64,000 nt of DNA, taken from NCBI GenBank assembly GCA_963793005.1, contig CAWBYP010000002.1, positions 310,001 to 374,000 of the forward strand. Reading direction: 5' to 3'. The DNA comes from RPQJ01 sp963793005 (GTDB taxonomy: Bacteria > Pseudomonadota > Gammaproteobacteria > Steroidobacterales > Steroidobacteraceae). The number at the start of each line of letters is the position of its first letter. Position 1 is the stretch's first letter. This document shows, in pieces, positions 17,123-25,407 of this stretch. The position numbers were made by a program, and so were the translations under genes. The notes below the pieces were generated by a model, which had not been told where the DNA came from, made no database searches, and saw nothing but the letters and a program-made list of their open reading frames with translations.

Positions 17123-18268
17123 CTATTGGTCCGTGGCCGCAGGATCGCCGTCAGCATGCGCCGTCCTCGTCTCCGGAGCATCCAGCCGATGTCCTTTACG
17201 CCCTCCTCGCATGAGCGCGCCCTCGCCTAGCGTGCCCTGAATCATGACTTGGGCCATATCGGCGCAGCGGCGCACCAGCGCCGCGGCACCATCGTGCAGC
17301 ACCGAGGAGGACTGGACGTACCGCTCGTTGTTCTCCATGTCCTCGGCGCTCCAGCCGCGCGAGTGAGCCACGTAGGGAAACTGCGGGAACTGGCAACCGA
17401 TCTCAGCGAAGAATCCGAGCATCTGGCCAGCCACCGCCTGCACGTTGTCCTGCCCGCCGGTGATGATGAAACCGGCAACCTTGTTGCGCAGCAGGTGCTT
17501 GTTGGCGATGGTCTCCTGGTTCTGGATACAGTTCATCCGCTCGACCATCTTGTAGTACAGGCTGCTTGCCCCGCCCCAGCGGATCGGTGTCGCCACGACG
17601 ATCGCGTCCGCCCAGTGCACGACACCCTCGTAGACGCGGTCCATCTGGTCATCGGCATCCATCTGGGTGATCGAGCACGGCCACGTGCACGCACGCGAGG
17701 ACTTGGAGTAAAAGCCCTCGCACTCCCGGAACCTGAGGTCGCGGATTCGAAGCAGCTGCGTTTCGCACTGGAGCGTCTCGGCAGCGCTTCGCAGGGAATG
17801 GGACAGCAGGTCCTCGGACGTGCTGTACCGCGGGTGGCCCGCCGTCATGGCCGTGGTCGAAATTCCCAGCACTCGAATGGGGCCCGCCTCGCGCCGCGGT
17901 GCTCTCGCCAATGGGTGAGGCTCGTGCGGCTTGCGGCCTCGCTTCGAGCCGGGCGCGTTGTCCACAAGCACGCGCCCGTTCTCGACGCGCACCGCGTGCG
18001 CCGGGACACGGTCCTCTTCGAAACCCGGTTCTCCCTCGCCCGTCCGGCAGTGGAACTTCCAGTAATGCCAGGGGCACACGACGTAGTCGCCGTCGAGCGT
18101 TCCTTCGCCGAGCGGACCCCCGACGTGGTTGCACACGCCGGAGATCGCACTGAAGGTGCCGTCCTTGTAGACCAGGGCGATCTTCCTGCGCCCCAGCAAC
18201 ACTTGCTGAACCGGCTTGAGACGCAGCTCGTTCGCAGGACCAACATCGATCCACGATCCAGGTTCCAT
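17123..18268 (-). CDS. Fusion of Rieske [2Fe-2S] domain and NAD(P)H-dependent FMN reductase-like domain
   Basis: The 381-residue protein has an N-terminal Rieske ferredoxin domain (residues ~5-108) with ligands Cys46-x-His48 and Cys65-x2-His68. From about residue 130 it carries a flavodoxin-fold domain like NADPH-dependent FMN reductases and iron-sulfur flavoproteins (VLGISTTAMTAGHPRYSTSEDLL; AIVVATPIRWGGASSLYYKMVERM; FIITGGQDN). A Cys-rich loop (CEGFYSKSSRACTWPC) corresponds to the cluster loop of iron-sulfur flavoproteins. The ATG at 18268 follows a strong GGGGGAGGG site. It probably shuttles electrons from NAD(P)H through flavin to the Rieske centre and an unknown acceptor. The last ~25 residues are atypical and adjoin the RDD remnant. 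Confidence 0.82.
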   Translation of the reverse strand: MEPGSWIDVGPANELRLKPVQQVLLGRRKIALVYKDGTFSAISGVCNHVGGPLGEGTLDGDYVVCPWHYWKFHCRTGEGEPGFEEDRVPAHAVRVENGRVLVDNAPGSKRGRKPHEPHPLARAPRREAGPIRVLGISTTAMTAGHPRYSTSEDLLSHSLRSAAETLQCETQLLRIRDLRFRECEGFYSKSSRACTWPCSITQMDADDQMDRVYEGVVHWADAIVVATPIRWGGASSLYYKMVERMNCIQNQETIANKHLLRNKVAGFIITGGQDNVQAVAGQMLGFFAEIGCQFPQFPYVAHSRGWSAEDMENNERYVQSSSVLHDGAAALVRRCADMAQVMIQGTLGEGALMRGGRKGHRLDAPETRTAHADGDPAATDQ

Positions 18269-18438
18269 TCTCGACCCTCCCCCATGGCTACCGGGCCTCA
18301 GCCCGCCCGCTCAACTCGTCAACTGAGCTTATCCCAGCCGGTGCGGTCTCAGCGCAAGAACTCAGCGCCAGGCCGCTGATCGCGAGCGGCACCTCGCCGC
18401 CCAAAAGCGATTGTGCGGCGCGCAGCCTGAGGCGGAAC

Positions 18439-18490
18439 GGCCATAGCCAGCCAGGTGGCGGCTATGGCCACTAAGATCCGTCGGGATCTT
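18439..18490. repeat. Two tandem perfect inverted repeats in a 390-base divergent intergenic region
   Basis: The region 18269-18658 separates the divergent Rieske-fusion and PsiE-type genes and has no convincing gene. It contains GGCCATAGCC (18439-18448) paired with GGCTATGGCC (18460-18469), and three bases later AAGATCC (18473-18479) paired with GGATCTT (18484-18490) around GTCG. No T tract follows. It could be a structured leader, a pair of operators or a terminator-like element. Confidence 0.6.
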
Positions 18491-18658
18491 GTGCGCATCG
18501 AGCTCAGGGCCGTCGATGCACGCGTGCCTGCAATCCAAGGCCTGAACCCGGCGCGGACTTCCTCCCGCACGTGCATCCAGCTGCCTGGGGCCGCCTGTGT
18601 GGCAGGATGCCCAAATGTCAACTAGGCTGGTCCGGAAGCAGCTTCGCGGAGGTCTCGC

Positions 18659-19117
18659 ATGAGCGTAAACAATTGGCTTAGGGCTACCAGTACGAAGACT
18701 GAAGACTTCATCGAACGGACGGGTGGCCGACTGGTACGGTTCTTCCACCTGCTGGGGCTTTTCGTGATCGGCGCCACCATCTTCTGGTCCGCCGTCACCT
18801 TCTACATCGACTTGATAGCAGCAGGCCACGCCAGCCTGCACGACATCCTGTTGCTGTTCATCTATATCGAGCTCGGGGCAATGGTCGGAATTTACTTCTA
18901 CACCGAGCAACTGCCTGTTGAGTTCCTGCTCTACATTGCAATTACGGTCATTACCCGGACGCTTGTGAGCTTCGAGGACTTGAGCGAGTCGAGAGTGGTG
19001 GTGGCGACAATTTCGGTACTTGTCCTATCGGTGGCGGCAGTGTTGCTTCGCTGGGGCGCCTACAAATTCTCCAACTCGGACTCCGGGGCGGCGAAGCACA
19101 CGGACCTCCCCAAGTAA
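18659..19117 (+). CDS. PsiE-family (phosphate-starvation-inducible E) membrane protein
   Basis: This 152-residue protein has four hydrophobic segments (about residues 30-50, 65-82, 88-105 and 115-132). The PsiE-family pattern is LFIYIELGAMVGIYFYTEQLPVEFLLYIAITVITRTLV, followed by the conserved acidic DLSES. E. coli PsiE is induced on phosphate starvation, but its function is unknown, and no PHO box is evident upstream here. ATG 18659 follows GCGGAGG. It stands alone between a long structured intergenic region and the convergent SRPBCC-SDR gene. Confidence 0.82.
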   Translation: MSVNNWLRATSTKTEDFIERTGGRLVRFFHLLGLFVIGATIFWSAVTFYIDLIAAGHASLHDILLLFIYIELGAMVGIYFYTEQLPVEFLLYIAITVITRTLVSFEDLSESRVVVATISVLVLSVAAVLLRWGAYKFSNSDSGAAKHTDLPK

Positions 19118-19203
19118 GGCGCTCAGCAGGCGAACGCTGCGTCTTCTGAGACGCCCCGCCGATACCCTCGCGCCCCGCGACGTCGAACACCGCCGCTAGC
19201 AGA

Positions 19204-20607
19204 TCAGACGTATCCAGCCAGCGCCTCAAGAAACTCCCGCCGCTCGGTCGGGGTTTCGCGGGTGCCGGGCGCGACATGCGTTGGGTGCGGTCGGCGATCG
19301 AGCCAGAACTCACCACTGACCTGGCCGGCCTCCGTGGCTGCGGCCAGCCAGACGATGGTGTCGGCACCCTCTTCCGCAGTGCGCAGTACCCGCTTCGTCA
19401 CTCGATGGAATTCCGGCAGCCCCACTACTATCCCGGGCGTGTCGGCCCAGCCAGGGTGCATGGCGTTGACCACGATGCCTTCCCTGGCCCAGCGATGCGC
19501 CCATTCCTCGGTCAGGATCATCAGACCGCGTTTGGCGCGCGCATAGGCAACCGAGCCCGAGTAGGTGCCTTTTCTGCTCTGCAGGTCGTCGACGTGGATC
19601 TTCTGCGTGTACATCCCGCCAGAGAGCACGTTGACCACCCGCGCGACACCATGTTGAGCGGCCGCCTTCCTGAGCATCGGGTGCAGGCGCTCGGTGAGCA
19701 GGTACGGGCTGAGGAGCAGAAGCGCCAGGCTCTTCTCGATGCCTTCGGCCGTCTCCTCGCGAGGATTGATCAGCGCCCCGGCATTGTTGACCACCACGTC
19801 GATGGCCTTACCCTTCTCCAGCAGGCGGTCGGCCAGGGCCCGGGCTTGCTCGAGCAGGCTGAGTTCGGCGACCTCGACGTGAATCCGCTTGTTGCCGAAC
19901 CGGCGCTCCAGGTCCTTCGCGACGGCTTTTGCCTTACTCGAATCGCGCCCCACCAGCGTCAGTTCCGCTCCGCGCGCCGCCAGGGTCGCTGCGGTCGCGA
20001 GGCCCAACCCGGACGTCGCCCCCGTGATCAGGATGTGGCGATCGAGCAGACATGCCGACACGGGGTTCCATTGCCGGCGCGCCGACCTGTAACCGAAGCG
20101 GGTGAAGCCCAGCAGACCGGGCAGAATCAGCTTGTCGGCCAGTTCGGTAATCAGCGCGGCGCGCGGCGGGTCGAAACGGTCCTCGAGCGCCCGCTTCATG
20201 CCCGCCATGGCGCTCTTGCCGACCCGATCCATCACTCCCGGGAACATCTTTGCCAGGCGGGCCAGCGGTGCAACAAAGTCGAAGGTCGCAACGTAACGAA
20301 CCCGCGTCCCGCCGGCGCCTCGCTTGAAGACAATTTCTTCCCGCGCCGTGAAAGGCTTCGAGTCGACTGTCATGAGCAGGCGACGATCCGGCTCCCACTC
20401 GACTACGGTGTAGCGCAGCGAAAAACCCGCCTTCATGTCGATCCGGAACTGGCTGCCCACGCCGAGCGGGCCTTCGGTCAAGCGCACGCCGCGCGCCACG
20501 GCCGGGTCCCATTCCTCGATCCGCGAGAATTCGGAGATGTAGGCAAACACTTCGTGCAGCGGCCGCTGCACCTCGATGGTCTCATCCAGCTGGATCGTCC
20601 TGGTCAT
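19204..20607 (-). CDS. Fusion of SRPBCC (START-like) domain and short-chain dehydrogenase
   Basis: Of 467 residues, the first ~145 form an SRPBCC lipid/hydrophobic-ligand-binding domain (ETIEVQRPLHEVFAYISEFSRIEEWDPAV...GVGSQFRIDMKAGF). The rest is an SDR with TGATSGLG, NNAG, a VLSGGMYTQ catalytic Ser region and YARAKRG as the Tyr/Lys motif, resembling DHRS12/retinol-dehydrogenase-like SDRs. The start is MTRTIQLDE at 20607; the frame extends further but without family similarity. The SRPBCC half could present a hydrophobic substrate to the dehydrogenase half. The ligand is unknown. It is last in a minus-strand run after the TIGR02450 and CPXCG genes. Confidence 0.8.
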   Translation of the reverse strand: MTRTIQLDETIEVQRPLHEVFAYISEFSRIEEWDPAVARGVRLTEGPLGVGSQFRIDMKAGFSLRYTVVEWEPDRRLLMTVDSKPFTAREEIVFKRGAGGTRVRYVATFDFVAPLARLAKMFPGVMDRVGKSAMAGMKRALEDRFDPPRAALITELADKLILPGLLGFTRFGYRSARRQWNPVSACLLDRHILITGATSGLGLATAATLAARGAELTLVGRDSSKAKAVAKDLERRFGNKRIHVEVAELSLLEQARALADRLLEKGKAIDVVVNNAGALINPREETAEGIEKSLALLLLSPYLLTERLHPMLRKAAAQHGVARVVNVLSGGMYTQKIHVDDLQSRKGTYSGSVAYARAKRGLMILTEEWAHRWAREGIVVNAMHPGWADTPGIVVGLPEFHRVTKRVLRTAEEGADTIVWLAAATEAGQVSGEFWLDRRPHPTHVAPGTRETPTERREFLEALAGYV

Positions 20608-20657
20608 GCTCGTCTCTGGAAAAGGATGCCGGTCGACCCTCGGGCACCGCTCTCGGA

Positions 20658-20909
20658 CTATACCCATCCCCGCATCCACTTGGATGTGTCCCTGAGCTCT
20701 CGCCACGGCAGGACCTGGATCCGCCCGGAGTGAACAGCCTCGAGTTCGACTGCCACTAACGAGGATCCCGGCGGCTCCGGATCAACCAGTTTCACGACCA
20801 GGAAGTGCTTTTCCTTGCTGCTCGGCATCACTGCCGTCCACTTGGACAACAGCAGTTTCCTGGGACTCAACGCATCTGGATTAGGTCGTGTCACGTCCGT
20901 CGCCACCAT
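20658..20909 (-). CDS. TIGR02450 family Trp-rich small protein
   Basis: This 83-residue protein fits the small Trp-rich family: NPDALSPRKLLLSKWTAVMPSSKEKHFLV, then VELEAVHSGRIQVLPWRELRDTSKWMRGW with conserved Trp residues. Function is unknown; family members are widespread single-domain cytoplasmic proteins in Gammaproteobacteria and cyanobacteria. The start MVATDV at 20909 is chosen because GAGGT lies five bases upstream and the sequence before it is not family-like. It lies between the CPXCG gene and the SRPBCC-SDR fusion. Confidence 0.85.
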   Translation of the reverse strand: MVATDVTRPNPDALSPRKLLLSKWTAVMPSSKEKHFLVVKLVDPEPPGSSLVAVELEAVHSGRIQVLPWRELRDTSKWMRGWV

Positions 20910-20998
20910 CGAGACCTCGGGCACAGATCCTACCCCGGCCAGCTGGGTGCCAGGAACTGAGCGACACTTGCGCAACTCGCCAGCCGCTCGCGACCGTG

Positions 20999-21283
20999 TC
21001 ACCCGGCGCGACTGGCGGTAACACTGATAATCGCCCCACCCTCGCCAACCTCTCCGGCGAGTTCGATCGGCTGACAGCAGACCTGGCAGTCTTCTATGTA
21101 CGCGAAAGATCCGGCCGACAGATCCACAGCGGTGCCAAATCGTTCCCCGCAATAAGGGCACTGAATCTCCACGAAATCCTCGAACTGCGATGACTGCGAG
21201 CCGCCAGGTTCAAGGACGGGTTCGAGGCCATACAGCGCATCAATGGCCTGCGGGTTGGATGGTACTCGCGGTTTCCTGGTCAC
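20999..21283 (-). CDS. CPXCG motif-containing cysteine-rich protein
   Basis: The 94-residue protein has the signature EIQCPYCGE near residue 42 and a second Cys pair in EDCQVCCQPIEL about 25 residues later, forming a putative zinc ribbon. An N-terminal ~38-residue extension precedes the domain (family members are ~60-70 residues). Function is unknown. It lies 35 bases downstream of the frameshifted alcohol dehydrogenase on the same strand. Confidence 0.88.
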   Translation of the reverse strand: MTRKPRVPSNPQAIDALYGLEPVLEPGGSQSSQFEDFVEIQCPYCGERFGTAVDLSAGSFAYIEDCQVCCQPIELAGEVGEGGAIISVTASRAG

Positions 21284-21318
21284 GCTGTAAATCTACACCG
21301 CGAACAGTGCCCCGGACC

Positions 21319-22333
21319 TCAAATCTTCAGCACTACGCGAAAGCGAGCCTTGCCGCTCATCATGCGGTCGTAAGCCTCGCCAACGCGGGACATCGGGTAG
21401 ATCTCATTGAGCGAACGCACCCCAGCGAGGACGCTGAACTGAAGGGTGTCCTGCGAGTCGATCGCAGTGCCGGAATACCAGCCGCGTACGGACAAATTGC
21501 CGCCGATCATCTGGAACGGCGGAACCTCGAGTGTCGGCACTGCCCCGACCACCAGGAACGTGCCGCGCGGGCCGAGGCCACCGATGCAGGCCTGCATCGC
21601 CTCGGCGCTGGTCGCCGTGGCCAGGATGACCTTGGCGCCACCGAGCTTCTGCAGCTCCTCTGCGGGCGACTGCGTCAGGCTGTCGATGTAGTGATGTGCG
21701 CCGAGTTGCGCGGCAAATGCAGCCTTGTCGGCGCCCCGCGCAATGCCCGCGACGCGAAATCCCATCTTCGCTGCGTACTGCACCGCCAGATGCCCGAGCC
21801 CACCCAGCCCCAGTACGGCCACGAGATCTCCGGCTCGAGCGCCGCTGTTGCGTAGTGAATTGAAGGTCGTGACGCCAGCACACATCAGCGGCGCCGCCTC
21901 TTCCGCCGTGAGGCCATCTGGTACGCGCGCGAGCGCGGACACCGGCGCCAGCATGTATTCACCGTAGCCGCCGTCCGCGGTGATCCCGGTGATGCGATGA
22001 AAGACCTGGCAGGCAAAGAAGTCGCCGCGACGGCAGTTGTCGCACTGCCCACACTGCCCGCCGTGCCAACCGACGCCAACGCGATCCCCAATGGCCCAGC
22101 CTTGCACGCCGTCGTCCAGCGCTGTCGATCTTGCCGATTACCTCGTGGCCAGGAACACGCGGCAGCGCGATACCCGGGAACATCGCCATCTTGGTAAACG
22201 AATCGCTGTGGCAGACACCACAAGCCTCGACCTTGACACGAACCTCACCCGCTCCCGGATCCGGGATCGGACGTTCGACGATCTCGAAGGGGCCGTCTGG
22301 ACGCGTGACCTGCGCAACTTTCATCGTGCTCAT
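21319..22333 (-). CDS. Zinc-dependent alcohol dehydrogenase, frameshifted
   Basis: Two overlapping frames together encode one MDR-family alcohol dehydrogenase. The first frame starts at ATG 22333 (AGGAG 5 bases upstream) and carries the catalytic zinc ligands in ACGVCHSD and PGHEVIG. After KID the frame breaks, and the second frame resumes with QGWAIGDRVGVGWHGG, the structural zinc Cys set (CGQCDNCRRGDFFAC), the Rossmann motif VLGLGGLGHLAV and a complete C-terminus. Removing one base (T at 22123) gives a continuous protein of ~337 residues, normal for the cinnamyl-alcohol/AdhA-type family. It is either a sequencing indel or a young pseudogene. Confidence 0.8.
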
Positions 22334-22535
22334 GGCTACTCCTGCTGGATCCATGCTGAATTTACGGCGCAATTGCGTCGGTACCATGCCAGTTTGCCAC
22401 GAACTGACTGCGACAGGAGGCGCTTGGTACGGCCGCGTGGTCGGTTGCAGCGCGCAAGCAGAAACAACTCGCGTTACCGGATCCACTCATGCATATTTTG
22501 CCGGACAGAAACCGCCGGCACTGAGGACTTGGTAA

Positions 22536-23240
22536 TTGTACGACTTCGGCGCTGCAATGCGCGCCGCGATGAACCTCATCGCCGGCGGCGATCCGCACCT
22601 GGTGGGTATCGTCATCCTGAGCCTGCAGGTCAGCCTCTCGGCGGTTTTCCTGGCGGCCACGATTGGCCTGCCGCTCGGTGCCACACTCGCTGTCGGGCGC
22701 TTTCCCGGTCGCCATGCGCTGATCGTGACAACGAACGCGCTCATGGGCCTGCCGCCGGTAGTGGTCGGCCTGGTCGTGTACATCATGTTGTCACGTGCAG
22801 GGCCGCTCGGTGATTTAGGCCTGTTGTTCACGCCCCAGGCCATGGTCATCGCGCAGAGCCTGCTCGTCCTGCCGATCATCGTGGCACTGACCCGCCAGGC
22901 GGCCGAGGACGCCTGGGTCGATTACGCGGACCTGTTGCGCTCGCTCGGTGCCGGGCCGGTACGTTCCGCGGCGACGCTGCTCTGGGACATCCGTTTCTCG
23001 CTGGTCACCACGGTACTGGCTGGATTCGGCCGCGCGGCAGCGGAAGTCGGTGCCGTGATGATCGTCGGCGGCAACATTGACGGTGTGACGCGCGTGATGA
23101 CGACCGCGATAGCACTCGAGACCAGCAAGGGCGACCTGCCGCTGGCATTGGGACTGGGCATCATCCTTATCGGCATCGTCGTTGCAGTGAACGCTGCCGC
23201 CTTCCTGTTGAAGGAAGCCGCAGTGCGGCGCTACGGATAG
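22536..23240 (+). CDS. tupB: Tungstate-type ABC transporter permease
   Basis: The 234-residue inner-membrane permease has about five to six hydrophobic segments and a binding-protein-dependent transport signature (DYADLLRSLGAGPVRSAATLLWDIRFSL, coupling helix region EAA-like) near residues 130-165. GRAAAEVGAVMIVGGNIDGVTRVMTTAIALETSKGDLPLAL matches TupB/WtpB-type permeases. The start is a TTG at 22536 with GAGG about nine bases upstream; ATG 22557 would be shorter. It heads tupBCA, divergent from the alcohol dehydrogenase across ~200 bases that carry both promoters. Confidence 0.87.
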   Translation: MYDFGAAMRAAMNLIAGGDPHLVGIVILSLQVSLSAVFLAATIGLPLGATLAVGRFPGRHALIVTTNALMGLPPVVVGLVVYIMLSRAGPLGDLGLLFTPQAMVIAQSLLVLPIIVALTRQAAEDAWVDYADLLRSLGAGPVRSAATLLWDIRFSLVTTVLAGFGRAAAEVGAVMIVGGNIDGVTRVMTTAIALETSKGDLPLALGLGIILIGIVVAVNAAAFLLKEAAVRRYG

Positions 23241-23247
23241 CGCTGAG

Positions 23248-23976
23248 ATGAGCAAAGTGGCACCCCTGCTTCCCCTGCACCTTGACGACGTGAGCTACGA
23301 TGCAGGCGGCAAGCGGCTCATCGACCGGGTCAGCCTGACCATCCACGCCGGACCGCGCACCGTGCTGCTGGGACCGAACGGTGCAGGCAAGAGCCTGCTG
23401 ATGCGCCTGTGTCATGGACTGCTTCAGCCAACCTCCGGGCAGGTGCGATTCAAGGGACCGGAATCGATTGGCGGCCGGCGACGCCACGCGATGGTCTTCC
23501 AGCGTCCCGTGATGCTGCGACGCTCCGCGCTGGCCAACATTACCTACGGACTCAAGCTGGCCGGGGTCCCGCACGCAGAACGACTGCGCGCTGCGGCGGA
23601 AGCACTCGATCGAGTGGGGCTCAAGCACCTCGCCGAGCAACCGGCGCGCGTACTGTCCGGTGGCGAGCAGCAGCGCCTGGCGATCGCGCGGGCATGGGCG
23701 CTGCGGCCCGACCTGCTGCTGCTGGACGAGCCGACCGCCAACCTCGACCCGACGGCAACGCAGGCAATCGAGGCGGTGATCCAGGCCGTGCACGACGCCG
23801 GCACCAAGGTCGTGCTGATCACGCACAATCTCGGCCAGGCCCACCGGCTCGGCGACGAAGTTGTATTCCTGGCCGGCGGACGGGTCGTCGAGCAGGCGCC
23901 GGTCGGGCAATTCATGAAGTCCCCGGAGTCGCCGGAAGCCGCCACATTCATCAATGGAGAAGTGCCTTGGCAATGA
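23248..23976 (+). CDS. tupC: Tungstate ABC transporter ATP-binding protein
   Basis: The 242-residue ABC ATPase has Walker A GPNGAGKS (residues ~37-44), a Q-loop in MVFQRP, the ABC signature LSGGEQQRLAIARAWA, Walker B LLLLDEPTANLD and the H-loop ITHN. It energises oxyanion import with TupB. It begins seven bases after tupB and its stop overlaps the tupA start by four bases (ATGA), so translation of the binding protein is coupled. The size and gene context fit TupC rather than molybdate ModC, which is longer and has a TOBE domain; none is present here. Confidence 0.87.
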   Translation: MSKVAPLLPLHLDDVSYDAGGKRLIDRVSLTIHAGPRTVLLGPNGAGKSLLMRLCHGLLQPTSGQVRFKGPESIGGRRRHAMVFQRPVMLRRSALANITYGLKLAGVPHAERLRAAAEALDRVGLKHLAEQPARVLSGGEQQRLAIARAWALRPDLLLLDEPTANLDPTATQAIEAVIQAVHDAGTKVVLITHNLGQAHRLGDEVVFLAGGRVVEQAPVGQFMKSPESPEAATFINGEVPWQ

Positions 23977-24830
23977 AGTATCGTTATCTGGTCGTGACGC
24001 TGGCCACACTGGTCCTTGCGACGGCGCTCGGGCGTGCTGCCGCTGGCGATACCGCGTCCAAACGCTACATCACCGTTGCTTCCACCACTTCCACCGAGAA
24101 CTCCGGCCTGTTCGGCTACATCCTGCCGATCTTCCAGCAGAAGACCGGTATCGCGGTCCGTGTCGTCGCACTAGGCACCGGCCAGGCGCTCGACGTCGGC
24201 CGGCGCGGTGACGCGGACGTCGTGTTCGTCCATGACAAGGAGGCCGAAGAAAAGTTTGCTGCGGAGGGCTTCGGCATCGATCGGCGCGACGTCATGTACA
24301 ACGACTTTGTGCTGATCGGCCCAGCGTCGGACCCTGCCAGGGTAGCTGGTGGCCGGGACATAACCGCGGCGCTCAAGGCAATACTTGCCGCGAAGGCGTC
24401 GTTCGTTTCGCGGGGTGACCGCAGCGGTACCAATGCGGCGGAATTGCGGCTATGGTCCGAGGCCGGCATCAATATCACTGAAAGCAAGGGCCCATGGTAC
24501 CGGGAGACCGGAGCCGGCATGGGTGCGACGCTCAACACCGCATCCGCTATGGATGCGTACGTGCTGTCGGATCGTGGTACGTGGCTGGCATTCAGCAACC
24601 GCGGCGACCTCGAGATACTCGTCCAGGGCGACAAGCGCCTCTTCAACCAATACGGAGTGATGCTGGTGAATCCTGCGCGGTACGCCAGGGTAAAGCGTTC
24701 CGAAGGGCAGCAGTTCATCAACTGGCTGGTGTCGGCTGACGGCCAGGCCAGCATTGCCGCGTTCCACATCGACGGCGAGCAGGCGTTTTTCCCCAATGCT
24801 GGTGCTAGCGGGGTTCCTGGACCTGATTGA
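23973..24830 (+). CDS. tupA: Tungstate ABC transporter substrate-binding protein
   Basis: The 285-residue precursor has a signal peptide (MKYRYLVVTLATLVLATALGRAAA). Mature protein motifs diagnostic of TupA are ITVASTTSTENSGLFGYILP, GTGQALDVGRRGDADVVFVH and FVSRGDRSGTNAAELRLW; the TTSTENSG and SRGD-SGT segments form the oxyanion site. It binds tungstate (possibly molybdate) in the periplasm and delivers it to TupBC. Overlap of its ATG with the tupC stop shows translational coupling. Tungstate supply implies a tungsten or molybdenum cofactor enzyme elsewhere in the genome; none is seen in this window. Confidence 0.88.
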   Translation: MKYRYLVVTLATLVLATALGRAAAGDTASKRYITVASTTSTENSGLFGYILPIFQQKTGIAVRVVALGTGQALDVGRRGDADVVFVHDKEAEEKFAAEGFGIDRRDVMYNDFVLIGPASDPARVAGGRDITAALKAILAAKASFVSRGDRSGTNAAELRLWSEAGINITESKGPWYRETGAGMGATLNTASAMDAYVLSDRGTWLAFSNRGDLEILVQGDKRLFNQYGVMLVNPARYARVKRSEGQQFINWLVSADGQASIAAFHIDGEQAFFPNAGASGVPGPD

Positions 24831-24849
24831 TCACGACGCGAGGATGCCG

Positions 24850-25269
24850 ATGACAGACAATTCCGACCGCGGTTCACGTTGGCAACTCGTGCGCGATGTC
24901 GTGGTGTTCCAGGTCAAGCTGGGAATGGAGGCGGTGCTCGACATCACGCTCATTCCGGTGTCGCTCGCTGCTGCAGCGCTTGATCTTGTACTGGGGAATT
25001 GGCGGCGACCGCGATGGTTCCACGCCGTGCTGCGATTCGGCGAGCGCTGCGAGCACCGGATCAACCTCTGGGGTGTCGCCGCTCCCGGGACGAGCGCGCC
25101 CCAGTCGGAGGTCGATGCAGTACTGCTCAGCTTCGAAACCCTGATCCGAAACCCGCGCACTGGACCAGACAAGGTGCGGGAACTCAGGCGCTGGGCTGCA
25201 AGCAAGCTTGCGCCGGGCGATGGCGGCGATCCGAAAACCCCCGGCGGCGGTAATGACCCCCCTACTTGA
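24850..25269 (+). CDS. Hypothetical protein downstream of tupA
   Basis: The 139-residue protein is not recognised. Residues ~15-50 form an amphipathic to hydrophobic stretch (VVVFQVKLGMEAVLDITLIPVSLAAAALDLV), possibly a membrane-associated hairpin. The C-terminus is Pro/Gly-rich (KTPGGGNDPPT). The start ATG 24850 has GCGAGG six bases upstream; ATG 24844 is too close to the same site. It lies 19 bases after tupA and may be part of the same transcript, though nothing in the sequence links it to oxyanion transport. Confidence 0.55.
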   Translation: MTDNSDRGSRWQLVRDVVVFQVKLGMEAVLDITLIPVSLAAAALDLVLGNWRRPRWFHAVLRFGERCEHRINLWGVAAPGTSAPQSEVDAVLLSFETLIRNPRTGPDKVRELRRWAASKLAPGDGGDPKTPGGGNDPPT

Positions 25270-25353
25270 GCCTGGCTGCCGGTGCAGTCGCGCTGTTGCC
25301 GCTCGTTGCTTCGCTCCATAACGGCCGCTTCGTCGCCCGTCGACTGCTGGCCC

Positions 25354-25380
25354 AAACGAAAATCCCCGCCGCAGCGGGGA
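25354..25380 (-). terminator. Intrinsic terminator of the M43 protease gene
   Basis: On the minus strand a 7-bp stem (TCCCCGC with GCGGGGA, 25363-25380 on the window) with a four-base loop is followed by TTTTCGTTT. It lies 28 bases past the stop of the metalloprotease gene. Confidence 0.8.
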
Positions 25381-25407
25381 CTGTCGTCAAATGATGATCT
25401 GGCTCTG

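Noticed and set aside
16911..17240. Plus-strand frame after the AT-rich palindrome
   Set aside because: The translation is Ser/Arg-rich without motif and overlaps the RDD remnant, which does have a recognisable signature.
22334..22535. Molybdate/tungstate regulatory site before tupB
   Set aside because: No ModE- or TunR-like palindrome could be recognised in the divergent promoter gap.
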